A stretch of DNA of 64,000 nucleotides from Synechocystis sp. PCC 7338 (GCF_018282115.1 NZ_CP054306.1:3023488-3087487); one strand, 5' to 3'; positions 37,022-47,068 are shown, counted from the first letter of the stretch. Numbers and translations are program-made. The notes: generated from the sequence alone by a model not told the origin.

Positions 37022-38844
37022 AGAATTTTTTCCAGCAAATGGTGGCTAGTTTCTTGGGAACACTGGCGGCCATTGTGGTTCTGCTTAGCCTTGGGGCTAG
37101 CAGTTTGGTGTTGTTGTTCGTACTGATTGCGGCTGAGGCAGACCCCGTACTGGAGGAAAAAACTGCCCTCATTCTCGATCTAGCTACCCCCATTCGGGAC
37201 ACCAGCCCCACCCTCAATTTACAGCAGGGTTTACTGGGCAATCGGGAAGAAATATTGCCCCTGCGAACGGTGGTTAATGCCATTGAAAAGGCCGCCGGAG
37301 ATGACCGCATTGTGGCTCTGTTAATTGATGGTCGTCGCAGTAACCAAGTGGAAGGTTATGCCAACTTAAGTGAAGTGCAACAGGCCTTAGCTAAATTTAA
37401 ACAATCGGGCAAAAAGATTATTGCCTACGGCCTTAACTATAGTGAACTAGGCTACTATTTGGCTTCCACTGCCGACTCCATTTTAATTAATCCCATGGGT
37501 GGGGTGGAAATGAACGGCTTGGGAACCCAGCCAATTTTTTTTACTGGAGCGTTGGCCAAGGCTGGCATTGGGGTCCAGACCCTGCGGGTAGGTAGCTACA
37601 AAGGGGCCATTGAACCTTACACCAGGGAAAACCTAAGTCCAGAAAATCGCCAGCAACAACAGCTCCTGCTAGAGCAAATTTGGCAAATTTATTTAACCAG
37701 TGTTGCTGATAATCGTTCATTAACAGTGCCCCAACTCCAGGCGATCGCCAATGAAGAAGGTTTACTCTTTGCCGACATAGCCCTAAGGGAAAATTTGGTG
37801 GACAAAGTGACCTATTGGGATGAAGCTTTGGCGGAGTTAAAACAGTCAGGGGTTTGGATTAATGACTCCGATGAAGCGGACGAAGAAGAAGAACAGGAGT
37901 TTAGAAAAATTAGTTTGGCTGAATACCATCGGCTGCAAACATGGGAAGCCGAAAGCCACGACCAAGGCCCCAAAGTAGCCATTGTTTACCTAGAAGGTTC
38001 CATTGTTAATGGTAGGGGGACTTGGGAAAATATCGGCGGCGATCGCTATGGGGAACTATTACGGACCATTCGTCAGGATAATGACATTAAAGCGGTGGTA
38101 CTCAGAATTAATAGTCCCGGTGGTAGCGCCAGTGCGGCGGATACTATCTGGCGGGAAGTGGAGCTTTTACAGGCCCAGAAACCAGTGATTATTTCCATGG
38201 GCAATGTGGCGGCTTCCGGTGGTTACTGGATTGCCACCGCTGGGGAAAAAATTGTTGCCCAACCCAACACTGTCACCGGTTCCATTGGGGTATTTAGCAT
38301 TCTCTTTAACGTGGAAAATTTAGGCGATCGTCTGGGGTTAAACTGGGACGAAGTGGCCACTGGAGAGTTGGCCAATGTGGGTTCCAGCATTAAACCCAAA
38401 ACCGAGTTGGAGTTAGCTATTTTCCAACGGGCGGTGGATAGAGTTTACGACGTTTTTTTAGACAAGGTAGGTAGTGCCCGCAATTTACCCTCCGTCGCCT
38501 TGGATTCCGTGGCCCAGGGGAGAGTTTGGACTGGGCTGGAAGCTCAAAAAGTTGGGCTAGTGGATCAACTGGGGGGACTGCAAACGGCTTTGACCTTAGC
38601 GGCGGCCCAAGCAGAGTTGGGAGAGCAATGGCAAGTAAAGGAATATCCTACTCCAAGGGGGCTAAATTCCCTCCTATGGAGCAATCTCAGCCATAGTTTC
38701 ACCCAGAACTCCGTCGTCCTACCACCATTTCTGCAAAGCAATTGGCAACAGTTGGAGCGAGAATTGACAGAGTTGGCCCAATTCAATGATCCCCAGGGTA
38801 TTTATGCCCGCTTGCCCTTTACCTTCCATTTCCTTAATCCTTAA
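37018..38844 (+). CDS. sppA: Protease IV (signal peptide peptidase A), long form
   Basis: A 608-residue membrane-anchored serine protease. A helix at residues 10-40 is followed by two tandem ClpP-like domains, as in E. coli SppA. The catalytic dyad appears as Lys195 in [11 protein letters not shown] (first domain) and Ser400 in VAASGGYW (second domain). [20 protein letters not shown] follows the Ser. It degrades cleaved signal peptides and, in cyanobacteria, has been linked to light-harvesting turnover. The start codon overlaps ycf51; the SDR gene starts 23 bp after the stop. Confidence 0.95.
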   Translation: MKNFFQQMVASFLGTLAAIVVLLSLGASSLVLLFVLIAAEADPVLEEKTALILDLATPIRDTSPTLNLQQGLLGNREEILPLRTVVNAIEKAAGDDRIVALLIDGRRSNQVEGYANLSEVQQALAKFKQSGKKIIAYGLNYSELGYYLASTADSILINPMGGVEMNGLGTQPIFFTGALAKAGIGVQTLRVGSYKGAIEPYTRENLSPENRQQQQLLLEQIWQIYLTSVADNRSLTVPQLQAIANEEGLLFADIALRENLVDKVTYWDEALAELKQSGVWINDSDEADEEEEQEFRKISLAEYHRLQTWEAESHDQGPKVAIVYLEGSIVNGRGTWENIGGDRYGELLRTIRQDNDIKAVVLRINSPGGSASAADTIWREVELLQAQKPVIISMGNVAASGGYWIATAGEKIVAQPNTVTGSIGVFSILFNVENLGDRLGLNWDEVATGELANVGSSIKPKTELELAIFQRAVDRVYDVFLDKVGSARNLPSVALDSVAQGRVWTGLEAQKVGLVDQLGGLQTALTLAAAQAELGEQWQVKEYPTPRGLNSLLWSNLSHSFTQNSVVLPPFLQSNWQQLERELTELAQFNDPQGIYARLPFTFHFLNP

Positions 38845-38867
38845 CCATTTTTTGGTTGGTTGAATCC

Positions 38868-39638
38868 ATGGCAAACCAGAATTTTCCAGCCCACAATCAT
38901 CCCCAAACGGTGGTCATAGTGGGGGCATCCGGGGGCATTGGTTTAGGTTTTGTGCGTTATTTCCTTACCCAAGTTCCCTTTCCGGTCAAAATTTGGGCCA
39001 CCTACCGCCAGGCGATCGCCGAGTTGGAAAATTTAGCTAGGGAAAATCCTGACCGTTTAACCCTAGTGCCGTTGGATATTACTTCAGAAAGCCAGATTGC
39101 ACAATTCAGCCAGCAGTTGGGCAAAACCGAAGTTAATTGGCTAATTAATTGTGTGGGCATTCTCCATGTGGAAGATAACCCACCGGAGAAAAGTCTGCGC
39201 CATTTACAATTATCCCAATTACAGCAATATTTTGCCGTTAACAGCATTGGCCCAGTGTTGTTAGCCAAACACTTTCTACCCCATTTTCGCCATGCTTCCC
39301 CCAGTGTTTTTGCCACCATTTCCGCTAAAGTGGGGAGCATCGGGGACAACCAGTTGGGTGGATGGTACGGTTATCGAGCTTCTAAGGCGGCGCTGAATAT
39401 GTTCTTGAAAAATACGGCGATCGAATATCGTCGAGTTGCGCCCCAATGTGCAGTAATTTTGCTCCATCCTGGTACCACTGATACCTCTTTGTCCCAACCA
39501 TTTCAGAAAAATGTTCCCCCGGAAAAGTTATTTACTGTGGAGCGCACTGTTAAACAATTAATGGCAATTTTATTGCAGGTAAAACCGGAAAATAGTGGTA
39601 CATTTTATAGTTGGGATGGCACAACTTTGCCTTGGTAA
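38868..39638 (+). CDS. Short-chain dehydrogenase/reductase
   Basis: A 256-residue classical-type SDR. The cofactor motif is VVIVGASGGIGLGFVRYF (TGxxxGxG type), the stabilising motif NCVGIL, the catalytic Ser lies in ATISAKVGSIGD, and the YxxxK motif is YGYRASKAALN. All three active-site residues are present. I start at the ATG at 38868 (MANQNFPAHN); a TTG at 38856 would add four residues. Substrate unknown. Third gene of the ycf51-sppA operon, suggesting a membrane or lipid-related role only by association. Confidence 0.9.
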   Translation: MANQNFPAHNHPQTVVIVGASGGIGLGFVRYFLTQVPFPVKIWATYRQAIAELENLARENPDRLTLVPLDITSESQIAQFSQQLGKTEVNWLINCVGILHVEDNPPEKSLRHLQLSQLQQYFAVNSIGPVLLAKHFLPHFRHASPSVFATISAKVGSIGDNQLGGWYGYRASKAALNMFLKNTAIEYRRVAPQCAVILLHPGTTDTSLSQPFQKNVPPEKLFTVERTVKQLMAILLQVKPENSGTFYSWDGTTLPW

Positions 39639-39675
39639 GTTGTTAATAGAAGATCCCAATCAAAGATTCAAATAA

Positions 39676-41925
39676 CTAAATTGCTAAGGGGAGGGTAAAC
39701 CAAAAATGGGAACCTTGCCCCGGACTGCTGGTAACACCAATATGGCCGCCGTGGGCTTCGACAATTTGCCGGGACTGATAACACCCCAAACCAATACCGG
39801 TCAATCTTTGGTTATGGCGGTTGCGTAAATAGAGCCGGAAAAGATGCTCGCACTGGTCTTTGGCCATGCCTTTACCGTTGTCACTGAGGGTAAAGCGCAC
39901 CATATTGCCCTCCGGTTGAACCGCCAGGGTGAGGGCAATACCTGGGGGATTATGGTTGAGAGCATTGCCCAAAAGGTTGTCGAATACCTGCTTGATGTAG
40001 TGGGGGTCTCCCTGGAGAGGAGGTATGGTCTCGTCACATTTTAGGTTGAGATTTACCTGATGTTGCTCACAGGCCGATCGCCATTGGTGACAAATTTGTT
40101 GCAAAAAGGGTTGGAGTTGCAGAGCTTGGGGGGCAAGATGGAGGGGGCGACATTCGGCAGTTTGTTCTTCACAGAGGGCATTGAGGAGAGTTAACTGGCG
40201 ATCGCCACTGCGGATCAGACTATCGAGGAGATGGCGGGGCAGGGTTAGGCTATCCCCTTTGGCGGTTAATAAATTTTTCAGCACCATCAGTAAGCCCATG
40301 ACGGAAGTGCGGAGGTCGTGGGAAATGGCCTGGACAAAGAGAGCTTTCATTTGCTGGAGATCCTGTAATTCCGCCATTTTGTCCTCTAACTCGGCGGTCC
40401 GTTGCCCCACTTGCTTTTCCAAATTGGCATTCAAGGTTTGTACCCGTTGATAAAGTTGGGCCTGCTGAATGGCGATCGCCACTTGGGTGGCCAATTGTTC
40501 TAGTAAACGCACCTCAGCCTTTTGCCAATGGCGGGGCTGTTGACAGTGATGAACCACAATCATGCCCAACCTGCCATCCACCGTAGCGAGGGGAATGGCC
40601 AGCAAGCTTTTCACCTGATAACGCAAAAAACTACGCCGCAGTGAGTCCCCCTTGGTCAATTGGTCAGGATGATGGACCACCATTGCTTCGCTAGGAATGG
40701 TTTCAATTATCATTTCCTCTGACTTTTGGGAAGCCCTATTCTGAGCATTGAGGGGGACGGTATAGTCAGGACTGCAGGACTCAGCCACCACTGCCAACGG
40801 ACTATGCCCCTGCAAAAGAGCGATATAAACCCGGTCAGTGTGCAATAAATGGCGCACTTCCGTCACCGTAGTTTGGAAAATGGTGCCCAAATGCAACGAC
40901 TGCCGCACCCGTAGGGCCACCTCCGCCAATAATCGTTCCCGTTCCCAACTGCCCCGCAATTGCTCTTCGGTGCGGCGCCTTTCCCTCACTGCCACCGATA
41001 ACAATAGACTGGTGGTGCCTAAAACCAAAAAAAACATCTGCAGGAGAATCATGGCCCCGCTTTGGTCGGCACTTTGGACGTTAAAAGAGCCATGGCCCTG
41101 CACCGTAGCGGCGATCGCCAACAGGGCCAAGCCTGAAGTGGAGAGAATTCCCCCCCAGGCCGGAAAGCGAATGCTGGCCCAAACCACAACGGGAAAGGGT
41201 AAATACTCCAACCGTTGGGTATAGATGGCTCCCCGATCCGCCAAGGGAATGAGGTCATCCCCGGTAAAGATTAGCCTGGCTAACATCAACAAAAGACCAG
41301 CACAGACCAGGGCTTCCAAGCGTCGGAGCCGATCAATCTGGGTTGACCAAGGCCAAGTCCAGCGACTATATCTAAGCTTGAACAGCAGGGGAGTGGCTAG
41401 CAAAATGCCGGTGGCACTACCCAACCAGGCCAAAGCCCCTGTCCACCAAATACGACTATCCCCCTGCCAGAGAGATAACAACAGCGCGGCGATCGCCGTT
41501 AGAGTGGCCCCCAGCCCCACCCCCGCTAGCAAAAAGACCATGCCATCCTGGAGCCGTTGACCCTGGGGGGAAAACTCCAGCATATTCAGTCCCCAACCGG
41601 CTAACAGCACCACCACTGTGCTAATCATCCCTAGGGCCAATGCCAGGGGGGGATCTCCTAGTACTATCATAGGGGCAATGGTTAACCCCAAAGCCAGAGC
41701 CATAATGTTGGTGCCCTGCCACCAGAGCGCTAGGGCTATGCCCTGTCCCAAGCCCAAACTAAGCCATTGTTGCCCCCGGCCTAACATTCCGTAGGCTAAT
41801 GCCGTGCACAGGCTCAGGGCGATCGCCAATGCTAAAGACGGCAAAGTTTTGGCCAGCCTCCGGCGGAGGGACTTGGGTAAGTAAATCAGCATCAATGAAA
41901 AATCTGACAATGGGCGACGGGGCAC
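39676..41925 (-). CDS. Hybrid-free sensor histidine kinase: MASE1-GAF-HisKA-HATPase
   Basis: A 749-residue sensor kinase. Residues 25-315 contain about eight membrane helices of the MASE1 type. A GAF domain follows (about 345-495, with VYIALLQGHSPLAVVAE). The kinase core has the phospho-acceptor His536 in AISHDLRTS and an ATP-binding domain with DNLLGNALNHNPPG (N box), SDNGKGMAKDQ (G1) and GIGLGCYQSRQI (G2). Layout and location next to a NarL-type regulator match the Synechocystis Hik16/Rre17 neighbourhood, reported (from memory) to act in salt or hyperosmotic signalling. Kinase and regulator genes are divergent, with start codons about 216 bp apart. Confidence 0.87.
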   Translation of the reverse strand: MPRRPLSDFSLMLIYLPKSLRRRLAKTLPSLALAIALSLCTALAYGMLGRGQQWLSLGLGQGIALALWWQGTNIMALALGLTIAPMIVLGDPPLALALGMISTVVVLLAGWGLNMLEFSPQGQRLQDGMVFLLAGVGLGATLTAIAALLLSLWQGDSRIWWTGALAWLGSATGILLATPLLFKLRYSRWTWPWSTQIDRLRRLEALVCAGLLLMLARLIFTGDDLIPLADRGAIYTQRLEYLPFPVVVWASIRFPAWGGILSTSGLALLAIAATVQGHGSFNVQSADQSGAMILLQMFFLVLGTTSLLLSVAVRERRRTEEQLRGSWERERLLAEVALRVRQSLHLGTIFQTTVTEVRHLLHTDRVYIALLQGHSPLAVVAESCSPDYTVPLNAQNRASQKSEEMIIETIPSEAMVVHHPDQLTKGDSLRRSFLRYQVKSLLAIPLATVDGRLGMIVVHHCQQPRHWQKAEVRLLEQLATQVAIAIQQAQLYQRVQTLNANLEKQVGQRTAELEDKMAELQDLQQMKALFVQAISHDLRTSVMGLLMVLKNLLTAKGDSLTLPRHLLDSLIRSGDRQLTLLNALCEEQTAECRPLHLAPQALQLQPFLQQICHQWRSACEQHQVNLNLKCDETIPPLQGDPHYIKQVFDNLLGNALNHNPPGIALTLAVQPEGNMVRFTLSDNGKGMAKDQCEHLFRLYLRNRHNQRLTGIGLGCYQSRQIVEAHGGHIGVTSSPGQGSHFWFTLPLAI

Positions 41926-42140
41926 ACTGTTTTATTTAATATGGTCAATATTTCTTCCCCCCCATGGGGATAATGCGACAGTGGGCAAATCCCCTTTCTG
42001 CATCGACACCCCTACCGTGATAGTAATCACCGATGAAGTACAAAGAATTGCTAAGCACTGGAGATTACTATCTAAACTTTGCCTACACTGGAATGGATTT
42101 TACTTCCCCCCATAGGGTGAAAATCGAGCCTTGCCCGCCT

Positions 42141-42773
42141 ATGAAAATTTTGATCGTTGAAGATGATCCATTGATGCAATTAGGGTTAGAGCAAGCCTTG
42201 GGGGCCCATGAGCGTTTTGAAATTATCGGTCGAGTAGATAATGGCTATGGTGCGGTGCAACAAGCGGCGGCCCTAAACCCAGACTTGATCGTGATGGACA
42301 TTGGTTTGCCTGGGCTAGATGGCATTGAAGCCACCAAACAAATCAAACAAGCTTCCCCTCAGATTCATATTGTGGTGTTAACTTCCCACACCCTGCCCAA
42401 TGAGATTATCGCCGCTTTATCCAGTGGGGCCGATGCCTATTGTGTGAAGGGGGCCACCTTGGAGCGCTTAATTTTGGCGATCGCCGCCGCCCAGGATGGA
42501 GCCACCTACCTAGACCCCCAAATTGCCCGGGTAGTGGTGGAAAATCTCAAACCGCCAGTGCCGGAAGGCCAAGCCGACGTGTCGAGCCTCTCGGAAAGGG
42601 AAATTGACGTATTGAAATTGATTGTGGAAGGAAAAAGTAACCAAGAAATTGCCCAAACCTTATATCTAAGCACCAACACAATTAAAACCCATGTACGAGG
42701 CATCATGAATAAATTGTCCGTCGATGACCGAGTGCAGGCCGCCGTTATCGCTCTGCGTTCCGGTTTGGTTTGA
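42141..42773 (+). CDS. NarL/FixJ-type response regulator
   Basis: A 210-residue two-domain regulator from the ATG at 42141 (MKILIVEDDPLMQLGLEQAL); the longer frame from 42033 lacks family resemblance. The receiver has the acidic pair in VEDDP, the phosphorylated Asp53 in IVMDIGLPG, the Thr in VVLTSHTLP, and the Lys in YCVKGA. The C-terminal LuxR-type helix-turn-helix is SLSEREIDVLKLIVEGKSNQ followed by STNTIKTHVRGIMNKL. It probably pairs with the divergent MASE1 kinase; the DNA target is not known. Confidence 0.93.
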   Translation: MKILIVEDDPLMQLGLEQALGAHERFEIIGRVDNGYGAVQQAAALNPDLIVMDIGLPGLDGIEATKQIKQASPQIHIVVLTSHTLPNEIIAALSSGADAYCVKGATLERLILAIAAAQDGATYLDPQIARVVVENLKPPVPEGQADVSSLSEREIDVLKLIVEGKSNQEIAQTLYLSTNTIKTHVRGIMNKLSVDDRVQAAVIALRSGLV

Positions 42774-42822
42774 TTGCAGAAAGGGCTATAATCCAAGGCG
42801 TTTACTTTACCCGTCCTAAACC

Positions 42823-43107
42823 ATGGCCAAAGCAATCTGGAATGGGGTCGTCCTCGCTGACAGCGATCAATGTGAAGTGGTGGAAGGCAACTACTACTTT
42901 CCCCCCGACAGCATCCATCCCCAGTATTTCCAGCCCAGCAACACCAACACCGTTTGCGGTTGGAAAGGCACCGCCAGTTACTACACCGTAGTGGTGGACG
43001 GCCAAACAAACCCCGATGCAGCTTGGTATTACCCCGATCCCAAACCCAGGGCGGAAAACATTAAAGGCTACATTGCTTTTTGGCGGGGTGTAAAGGTTGA
43101 AGCCTAA
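42823..43107 (+). CDS. DUF427 family protein
   Basis: A 94-residue protein: MAKAIWNGVVLADSDQCEVV, YFPPDSIHPQYFQPSNTNTV, CGWKGTASYYTVVVDGQTNP and AWYYPDPKPRAENIKGYIAF, all typical of DUF427, a small beta-rich domain with a conserved C-x-W-K-G segment. Function is not established. It starts at the ATG at 42823, 50 bp after the response regulator on the same strand, so co-transcription is possible. Confidence 0.9.
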   Translation: MAKAIWNGVVLADSDQCEVVEGNYYFPPDSIHPQYFQPSNTNTVCGWKGTASYYTVVVDGQTNPDAAWYYPDPKPRAENIKGYIAFWRGVKVEA

Positions 43108-43232
43108 ATTATCTTCCATTTATTGGCAATTATTTTGACTACATAGCCATGCACAATGGCAAATTTGTTTTTGTGTCTGCCCACCCGACTCAGTTTGTAA
43201 TCGCCCAAGGCTCAGGAATTTAACTAACTACG

Positions 43233-43979
43233 ATGGAATTAACTGGAAAAACAGCCCTGGTCACCGGGGGAGGCATAAGGGTTGGTCGGGCCCTAGTTGT
43301 GGCACTGGCAGAAGCGGGGTGTAACGTCTTCATTCATTACGGCAATTCACAAGCAGGGGCCCTGGAGGCTCAGCAAGAGGTGGAGGCATTGGGCCGGAAA
43401 GCTTTTGTCTATTCTGCTGACTTGAGCGATGCCCAGGCGACCCAAACGGTTATTCCCAAAGCTCAGGAAGTATTTGGTCAGGTGGATATTCTGATCAACA
43501 GTGCCTCGGTTTTTCCCCTGGAAGATAAATTCTTTCAAGTGGATCTCGATCTCTGGGAATGGATTTTTGCGGTTAACCTCCGGGCTCCCTTTCAGTTATC
43601 CCAGGCCTTTGCCCAGCAGGTATCCGGCGATCGCCAGGGGAAAATTATCAATATTAACGATGCCCGTATTCCCCGACCCCGGCCAGACCATTTTGTTTAC
43701 CGTCTCACCAAACGGGGTTTGTGGGATATGACGGAAATTTTAGCCCTGGAATTAGCCCCCAATATCACCGTCAATGGCCTCGCCCTGGGGCAGATTTTAG
43801 AAGCTCCGGAAGCCCCGGATCCGGAACAGTTTATGCGGGATTATGCCGAGCGACGTATTCCTTTAAAAATGACTGGTAATCCAAAAGTAGTCACTGATGC
43901 GGCGTTATATTTACTGCAACAAGATTTCTTGAGTGGTACCACCATCCGTTTAGATGGAGCAGAGTATTTGAAGTTTTAA
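43233..43979 (+). CDS. Pteridine-reductase-like SDR
   Basis: A 248-residue SDR. The cofactor motif is ALVTGGGIRVGRALV, where Arg in the GxRxG position is typical of pteridine reductases. DILINSASVFPLEDKFFQ follows. The usual catalytic Ser is replaced by Asp in IININDARIPRP, while YRLTKRG keeps Tyr and Lys. Asp in place of Ser is characteristic of the PTR1/FolM branch, so a dihydropteridine or dihydrofolate reductase role with NADPH is likely. C-terminus TTIRLDGAEYLKF is normal for the family. Confidence 0.85.
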   Translation: MELTGKTALVTGGGIRVGRALVVALAEAGCNVFIHYGNSQAGALEAQQEVEALGRKAFVYSADLSDAQATQTVIPKAQEVFGQVDILINSASVFPLEDKFFQVDLDLWEWIFAVNLRAPFQLSQAFAQQVSGDRQGKIININDARIPRPRPDHFVYRLTKRGLWDMTEILALELAPNITVNGLALGQILEAPEAPDPEQFMRDYAERRIPLKMTGNPKVVTDAALYLLQQDFLSGTTIRLDGAEYLKF

Positions 43980-43995
43980 AGAAGATTGACAAGAC

Positions 43996-44928
43996 TTAGT
44001 AGTTGGTAATTAACAATTCGTTGAGTTTGCCCCGTTTATCTGCTTGACTGTTAATCATGCGGGCGGCACTGACTCTTTCAATACGAAAATCTTGGTATAA
44101 TTCTTCGAAAAAATTATCATTCTCATCTACATTTTTAGGATCGGAATTGCTCAACATGAGCTTGGCTTTCTTGTCACTAAGTACACGAAAATAATCCACC
44201 AATCTTGATTGTTCCTGATCGTTAAAATCTCCCTGGGCATAGGAAGTAAAACTAGAAGTTTTATTTAAGGGACGGTAGGGCGGGTCAAAATAAACAAAAG
44301 TTGCAGAATCAATAAAATTGTTGCTCGCCCTGAAATCAGCAAATTTTATTTCTGTTTTTGCAAGTAAACCAGCTACTAATTGAAGATTTTCAGCATCACA
44401 AATCTTGGGATTTTTATAATCCCCAAAGGGTACATTAAATTCTCCTTTGGAGTTTACTCGAAATAAACCGTTAAAACAAGTGCGATTTAAAAATATTAGT
44501 AAGCCAGTTTGTTCTATCCACAATTTACTAAACTTCTCTAAATTTATTTCGGCAACATTCTTATTAAATATTAATCGCTGCTGATAAAAAAAATCTTTTC
44601 TTTCATCTTGATCGAAACAATAATATTTCTGCTGTAACTGATTTAGAAAATCAACTAGATCATCAACATTTTGCTGAATAGTTTTATAAGCCAAAACTAA
44701 TTGCTGGTTGCAGTCAGAGATAAAGAATTTTTCTATCTGGGGGTAATGCTGAGCAACATAAAAATACAACGCCCCACCACCAATAAAAGGCTCCGCGTAT
44801 TTAGTCAATTGACCAGTGGTGATTTCCGGGGGAAAGAAATTAACCAATTGTTCAATTAACTTTCCCTTACCCCCAGCCCATTTTAGGAATGGCTTGGCAA
44901 TAGTTTGCTTAATTTTCACATTCTCCAA
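43996..44928 (-). CDS. Dam-like N6-adenine DNA methyltransferase (D12 class)
   Basis: A 310-residue methyltransferase. KPFLKWAGGKGKLIEQLVNF is the SAM-binding motif of D12/Dam enzymes, YAEPFIGGGALYFYV the next one, and VYFDPPYRPLNKTSS the catalytic DPPY. SNSDPKNVDENDNF and the C-terminal basic region complete the Dam layout. By analogy it methylates adenine in GATC, the core of the HIP1 repeat GCGATCGC that is dense in this genome. No restriction enzyme gene is adjacent, so it is probably an orphan methylase. Confidence 0.9.
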   Translation of the reverse strand: MENVKIKQTIAKPFLKWAGGKGKLIEQLVNFFPPEITTGQLTKYAEPFIGGGALYFYVAQHYPQIEKFFISDCNQQLVLAYKTIQQNVDDLVDFLNQLQQKYYCFDQDERKDFFYQQRLIFNKNVAEINLEKFSKLWIEQTGLLIFLNRTCFNGLFRVNSKGEFNVPFGDYKNPKICDAENLQLVAGLLAKTEIKFADFRASNNFIDSATFVYFDPPYRPLNKTSSFTSYAQGDFNDQEQSRLVDYFRVLSDKKAKLMLSNSDPKNVDENDNFFEELYQDFRIERVSAARMINSQADKRGKLNELLITNY

Positions 44929-44957
44929 CCAATTTTCTCGTCACCATTAAAGTTTCT

Positions 44958-45782
44958 CTAGGGAACAACGGCCAAACGCTGGGTAACCAACACCATACCT
45001 TCTGGAGTGACTAATAGAGCGGACAACCACTGGGGATCATCGCCGGCGATCGCCCGTTTGAATAACCCCCCGGCCTGCAATAATTCCAATTTCACCTGGG
45101 AAGGATCAATGTAGTTATTAGGGTCTATTTTTTGACTAAAGGCCGTGCCCGCCAGGAGGTCATCCCCAATGGGTTGCCGCAAAATAACATCGAAATCGAA
45201 TTGTTGGCCCGCCTGCACTTGCTGGGGCAGATTAACGTCCACTTCCGGTGGATTTTCCCCGGCAGTGAGGGTCATTTTTTCGGTCAACACTTCCTGGCGC
45301 AGCAATTTGTTGTCCATAAAGGTTTGGCGGGAAGTAATTTCTCCATTCAGTTGGGCAGTGCGACCCAGCCAAGGCCGTTCACCCTTGATGGTAGTCAAAG
45401 TTTCCACCACCACTGCTTGCCCATCCTGTTTCCAGCTTTTTAGTTCAGTGCTGTAGGTCAAATTGCCATAGGTTTCCCAGAGTTGTTGCAAGGTTGTTTC
45501 CATTTGGGCAAAGGTCAGACCGTCGCTGTTGCTAAATTCAGGGCTGTAAATTTCCCCCAGGCGATCGGTGTCGTGCTGGTTGGCCACCGCATCAAATTGT
45601 TCGATCAAGGCGCGGACTTGGCGTTCTGTGACGGTGCCCTGGGCCATGGTGACCGCCGTTACCGGTATTGACCCCAACGCCATTAAACCTACGCCCCAAC
45701 CCAACACCATTAACCAACGGGCTGGGAAAAAACGGAAAGAAGAACGGTTAAGGCGGGCAAATCCTTGGGGCTGGGAGATCAT
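44958..45782 (-). CDS. Exported NTF2-like domain protein
   Basis: A 274-residue protein with a signal-like hydrophobic segment (about residues 22-47) ending near TAVTMAQG. An NTF2/SnoaL-like domain follows (VRALIEQFDAVANQHDTDRL, IYSPEFSNSDGLTFAQME) and then a second beta-rich domain starting near NPPEVDVNLPQQVQAG. Such domains usually bind small hydrophobic ligands or act as periplasmic adaptors; no catalytic residues are clear. It lies downstream of nothing on its strand and is 29 bp before the methylase gene. Confidence 0.75.
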   Translation of the reverse strand: MISQPQGFARLNRSSFRFFPARWLMVLGWGVGLMALGSIPVTAVTMAQGTVTERQVRALIEQFDAVANQHDTDRLGEIYSPEFSNSDGLTFAQMETTLQQLWETYGNLTYSTELKSWKQDGQAVVVETLTTIKGERPWLGRTAQLNGEITSRQTFMDNKLLRQEVLTEKMTLTAGENPPEVDVNLPQQVQAGQQFDFDVILRQPIGDDLLAGTAFSQKIDPNNYIDPSQVKLELLQAGGLFKRAIAGDDPQWLSALLVTPEGMVLVTQRLAVVP

Positions 45783-46022
45783 ATTTGGTAAAGTTCTAGG
45801 GCGATGGAGGACGAAAACAGAGGCAGTGGAATAATTGTGCAGAGCTTGGATGACTTACCTCCTGTTTCCCAAGATATCTTAAGCTCAGTGGCCTTGGTCC
45901 GACAATGGTGATGAGGGCAGTTATAGGCCTGGGCCATGGAACGATGGCAACCCGGGGACAATTGCTTGATAGGATAGCGGTTAGCTCTTTTGGGCTGGCT
46001 TTGACAAACATTTAATTGATAT

Positions 46023-46901
46023 ATGGGCGTTACCTGGGAATTGGATTTTTATTCACGGCCGTTGTTGGACGATGAAGAAAAAAAGGTGTGGGAAGTACTA
46101 ATTTGTGAATCTCCCCAGTCCGTGCAACAGTCGCCAGGGGATTTGTTCCGCTATAGCCAATATTGCCCCAGTTCCACCGTCAATTCCGTTTGGCTCCGGC
46201 AGGCCATCGAAGCGGCGATCTCCGAAGCGGGTCAGATGCCCCAAAAGATCCGTTTTTTCCGGCGGCAGATGAGTAACATGATCAGCAAAGCCTGTGAAGA
46301 AGCTGGCATTCCCCCGGCCCCCAGCCGTCGTACCTATGTGCTGGAGCAATGGTTGGGCGATCGCCTAGAAAATTTTTATCCCCAACAACCGGACTATGAC
46401 CCCAAGTTGGCCTCCTCCACGTCGGTGCAGTATCCAGAACTCAATGCCATTGCCTTACCCGATGCAGTGCGGGGCGATCGGGGTGACCAGTGGGCCTTGG
46501 TCAGTTTAGCCGCCGCCGATTTCAATGATTTACCCGATTGGGAAATTAGCTTTGGGGAAAGTTTTCCTCTCTCTCCCTACAAGTTGCCCGCCGATTGTCG
46601 CATTCCCGGTCTGATCCTTTTTTCCCCCAGGGCCTTACCCTTTGCGGCTTGGTTATCAGGATTGGAATTGGGCTATTTGCAATACAACACCAACCCCCGA
46701 CCCATTATGCGCCTAGAAACCGGAGCTAGCGATAGCTGGATTGTGGCCAATGTCACCGATAAAATCAGTGAACAGGAAGCCCAGGGATTTGAACAGGCGA
46801 AAAAATTAGCCCAGGGCATTCACTTTTTAGCCATTCAAGCCAGCCCGGACAGTGAAGCTTTTGCCGGCTTTTGGTTGTTGCAGGAAACAGGACAAATTTA
46901 G
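46023..46901 (+). CDS. Tab2/Atab2-like RNA-binding protein
   Basis: A 292-residue protein whose start, TWELDFYSRPLLDDEEKKVW, is the hallmark of the Tab2/Atab2 family (DUF1092). IRFFRRQMSNMISKACEEAG and LEQWLGDRLENFYPQQ follow, and the C-terminal half has RLETGASDSWIVANVTD. In algae and plants Tab2/Atab2 binds RNA and supports translation of photosystem I (psaB) and II mRNAs. The cyanobacterial protein is likely to have a related role in photosystem assembly. It starts at the ATG at 46023, with a weak upstream site. Confidence 0.83.
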   Translation: MGVTWELDFYSRPLLDDEEKKVWEVLICESPQSVQQSPGDLFRYSQYCPSSTVNSVWLRQAIEAAISEAGQMPQKIRFFRRQMSNMISKACEEAGIPPAPSRRTYVLEQWLGDRLENFYPQQPDYDPKLASSTSVQYPELNAIALPDAVRGDRGDQWALVSLAAADFNDLPDWEISFGESFPLSPYKLPADCRIPGLILFSPRALPFAAWLSGLELGYLQYNTNPRPIMRLETGASDSWIVANVTDKISEQEAQGFEQAKKLAQGIHFLAIQASPDSEAFAGFWLLQETGQI

Positions 46902-47045
46902 GGTCTTTCCCAAAAGCGTTCCTAATCTGCAAGTTTCGGTAAAAGTTCGTCATTATTGCTTGAGTGGGCTGATTCGAGCACGGAATCAACGGGGTCTTAT
47001 ACCAATTAGTTAAATTCCGGCGACGGCTCAAGATATATCCCCCCT

Positions 47046-47068
47046 AGCCCCCCTTCTTAAGGGGGGAA
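47046..47068. repeat. GC-rich inverted repeat between convergent genes
   Basis: CCCCCCTT, a CTT loop and AAGGGGGG form an eight-base-pair perfect hairpin at about 47048-47066. It is preceded by CCCCCCTAGC, so a short direct repeat of C runs is also present. Repeats of this type are common in cyanobacterial intergenic regions. It lies between the ends of the Tab2-like gene and the cystine lyase gene and might act as a bidirectional terminator, but no U tract follows. Confidence 0.5.

Noticed and set aside
45796-46011. 71-codon minus-strand ORF just upstream of the Tab2-like gene
   Set aside because: Starts in a plausible place but has no recognisable pattern, ends in Pro/Cys-rich noise and has overlapping alternatives in other frames.
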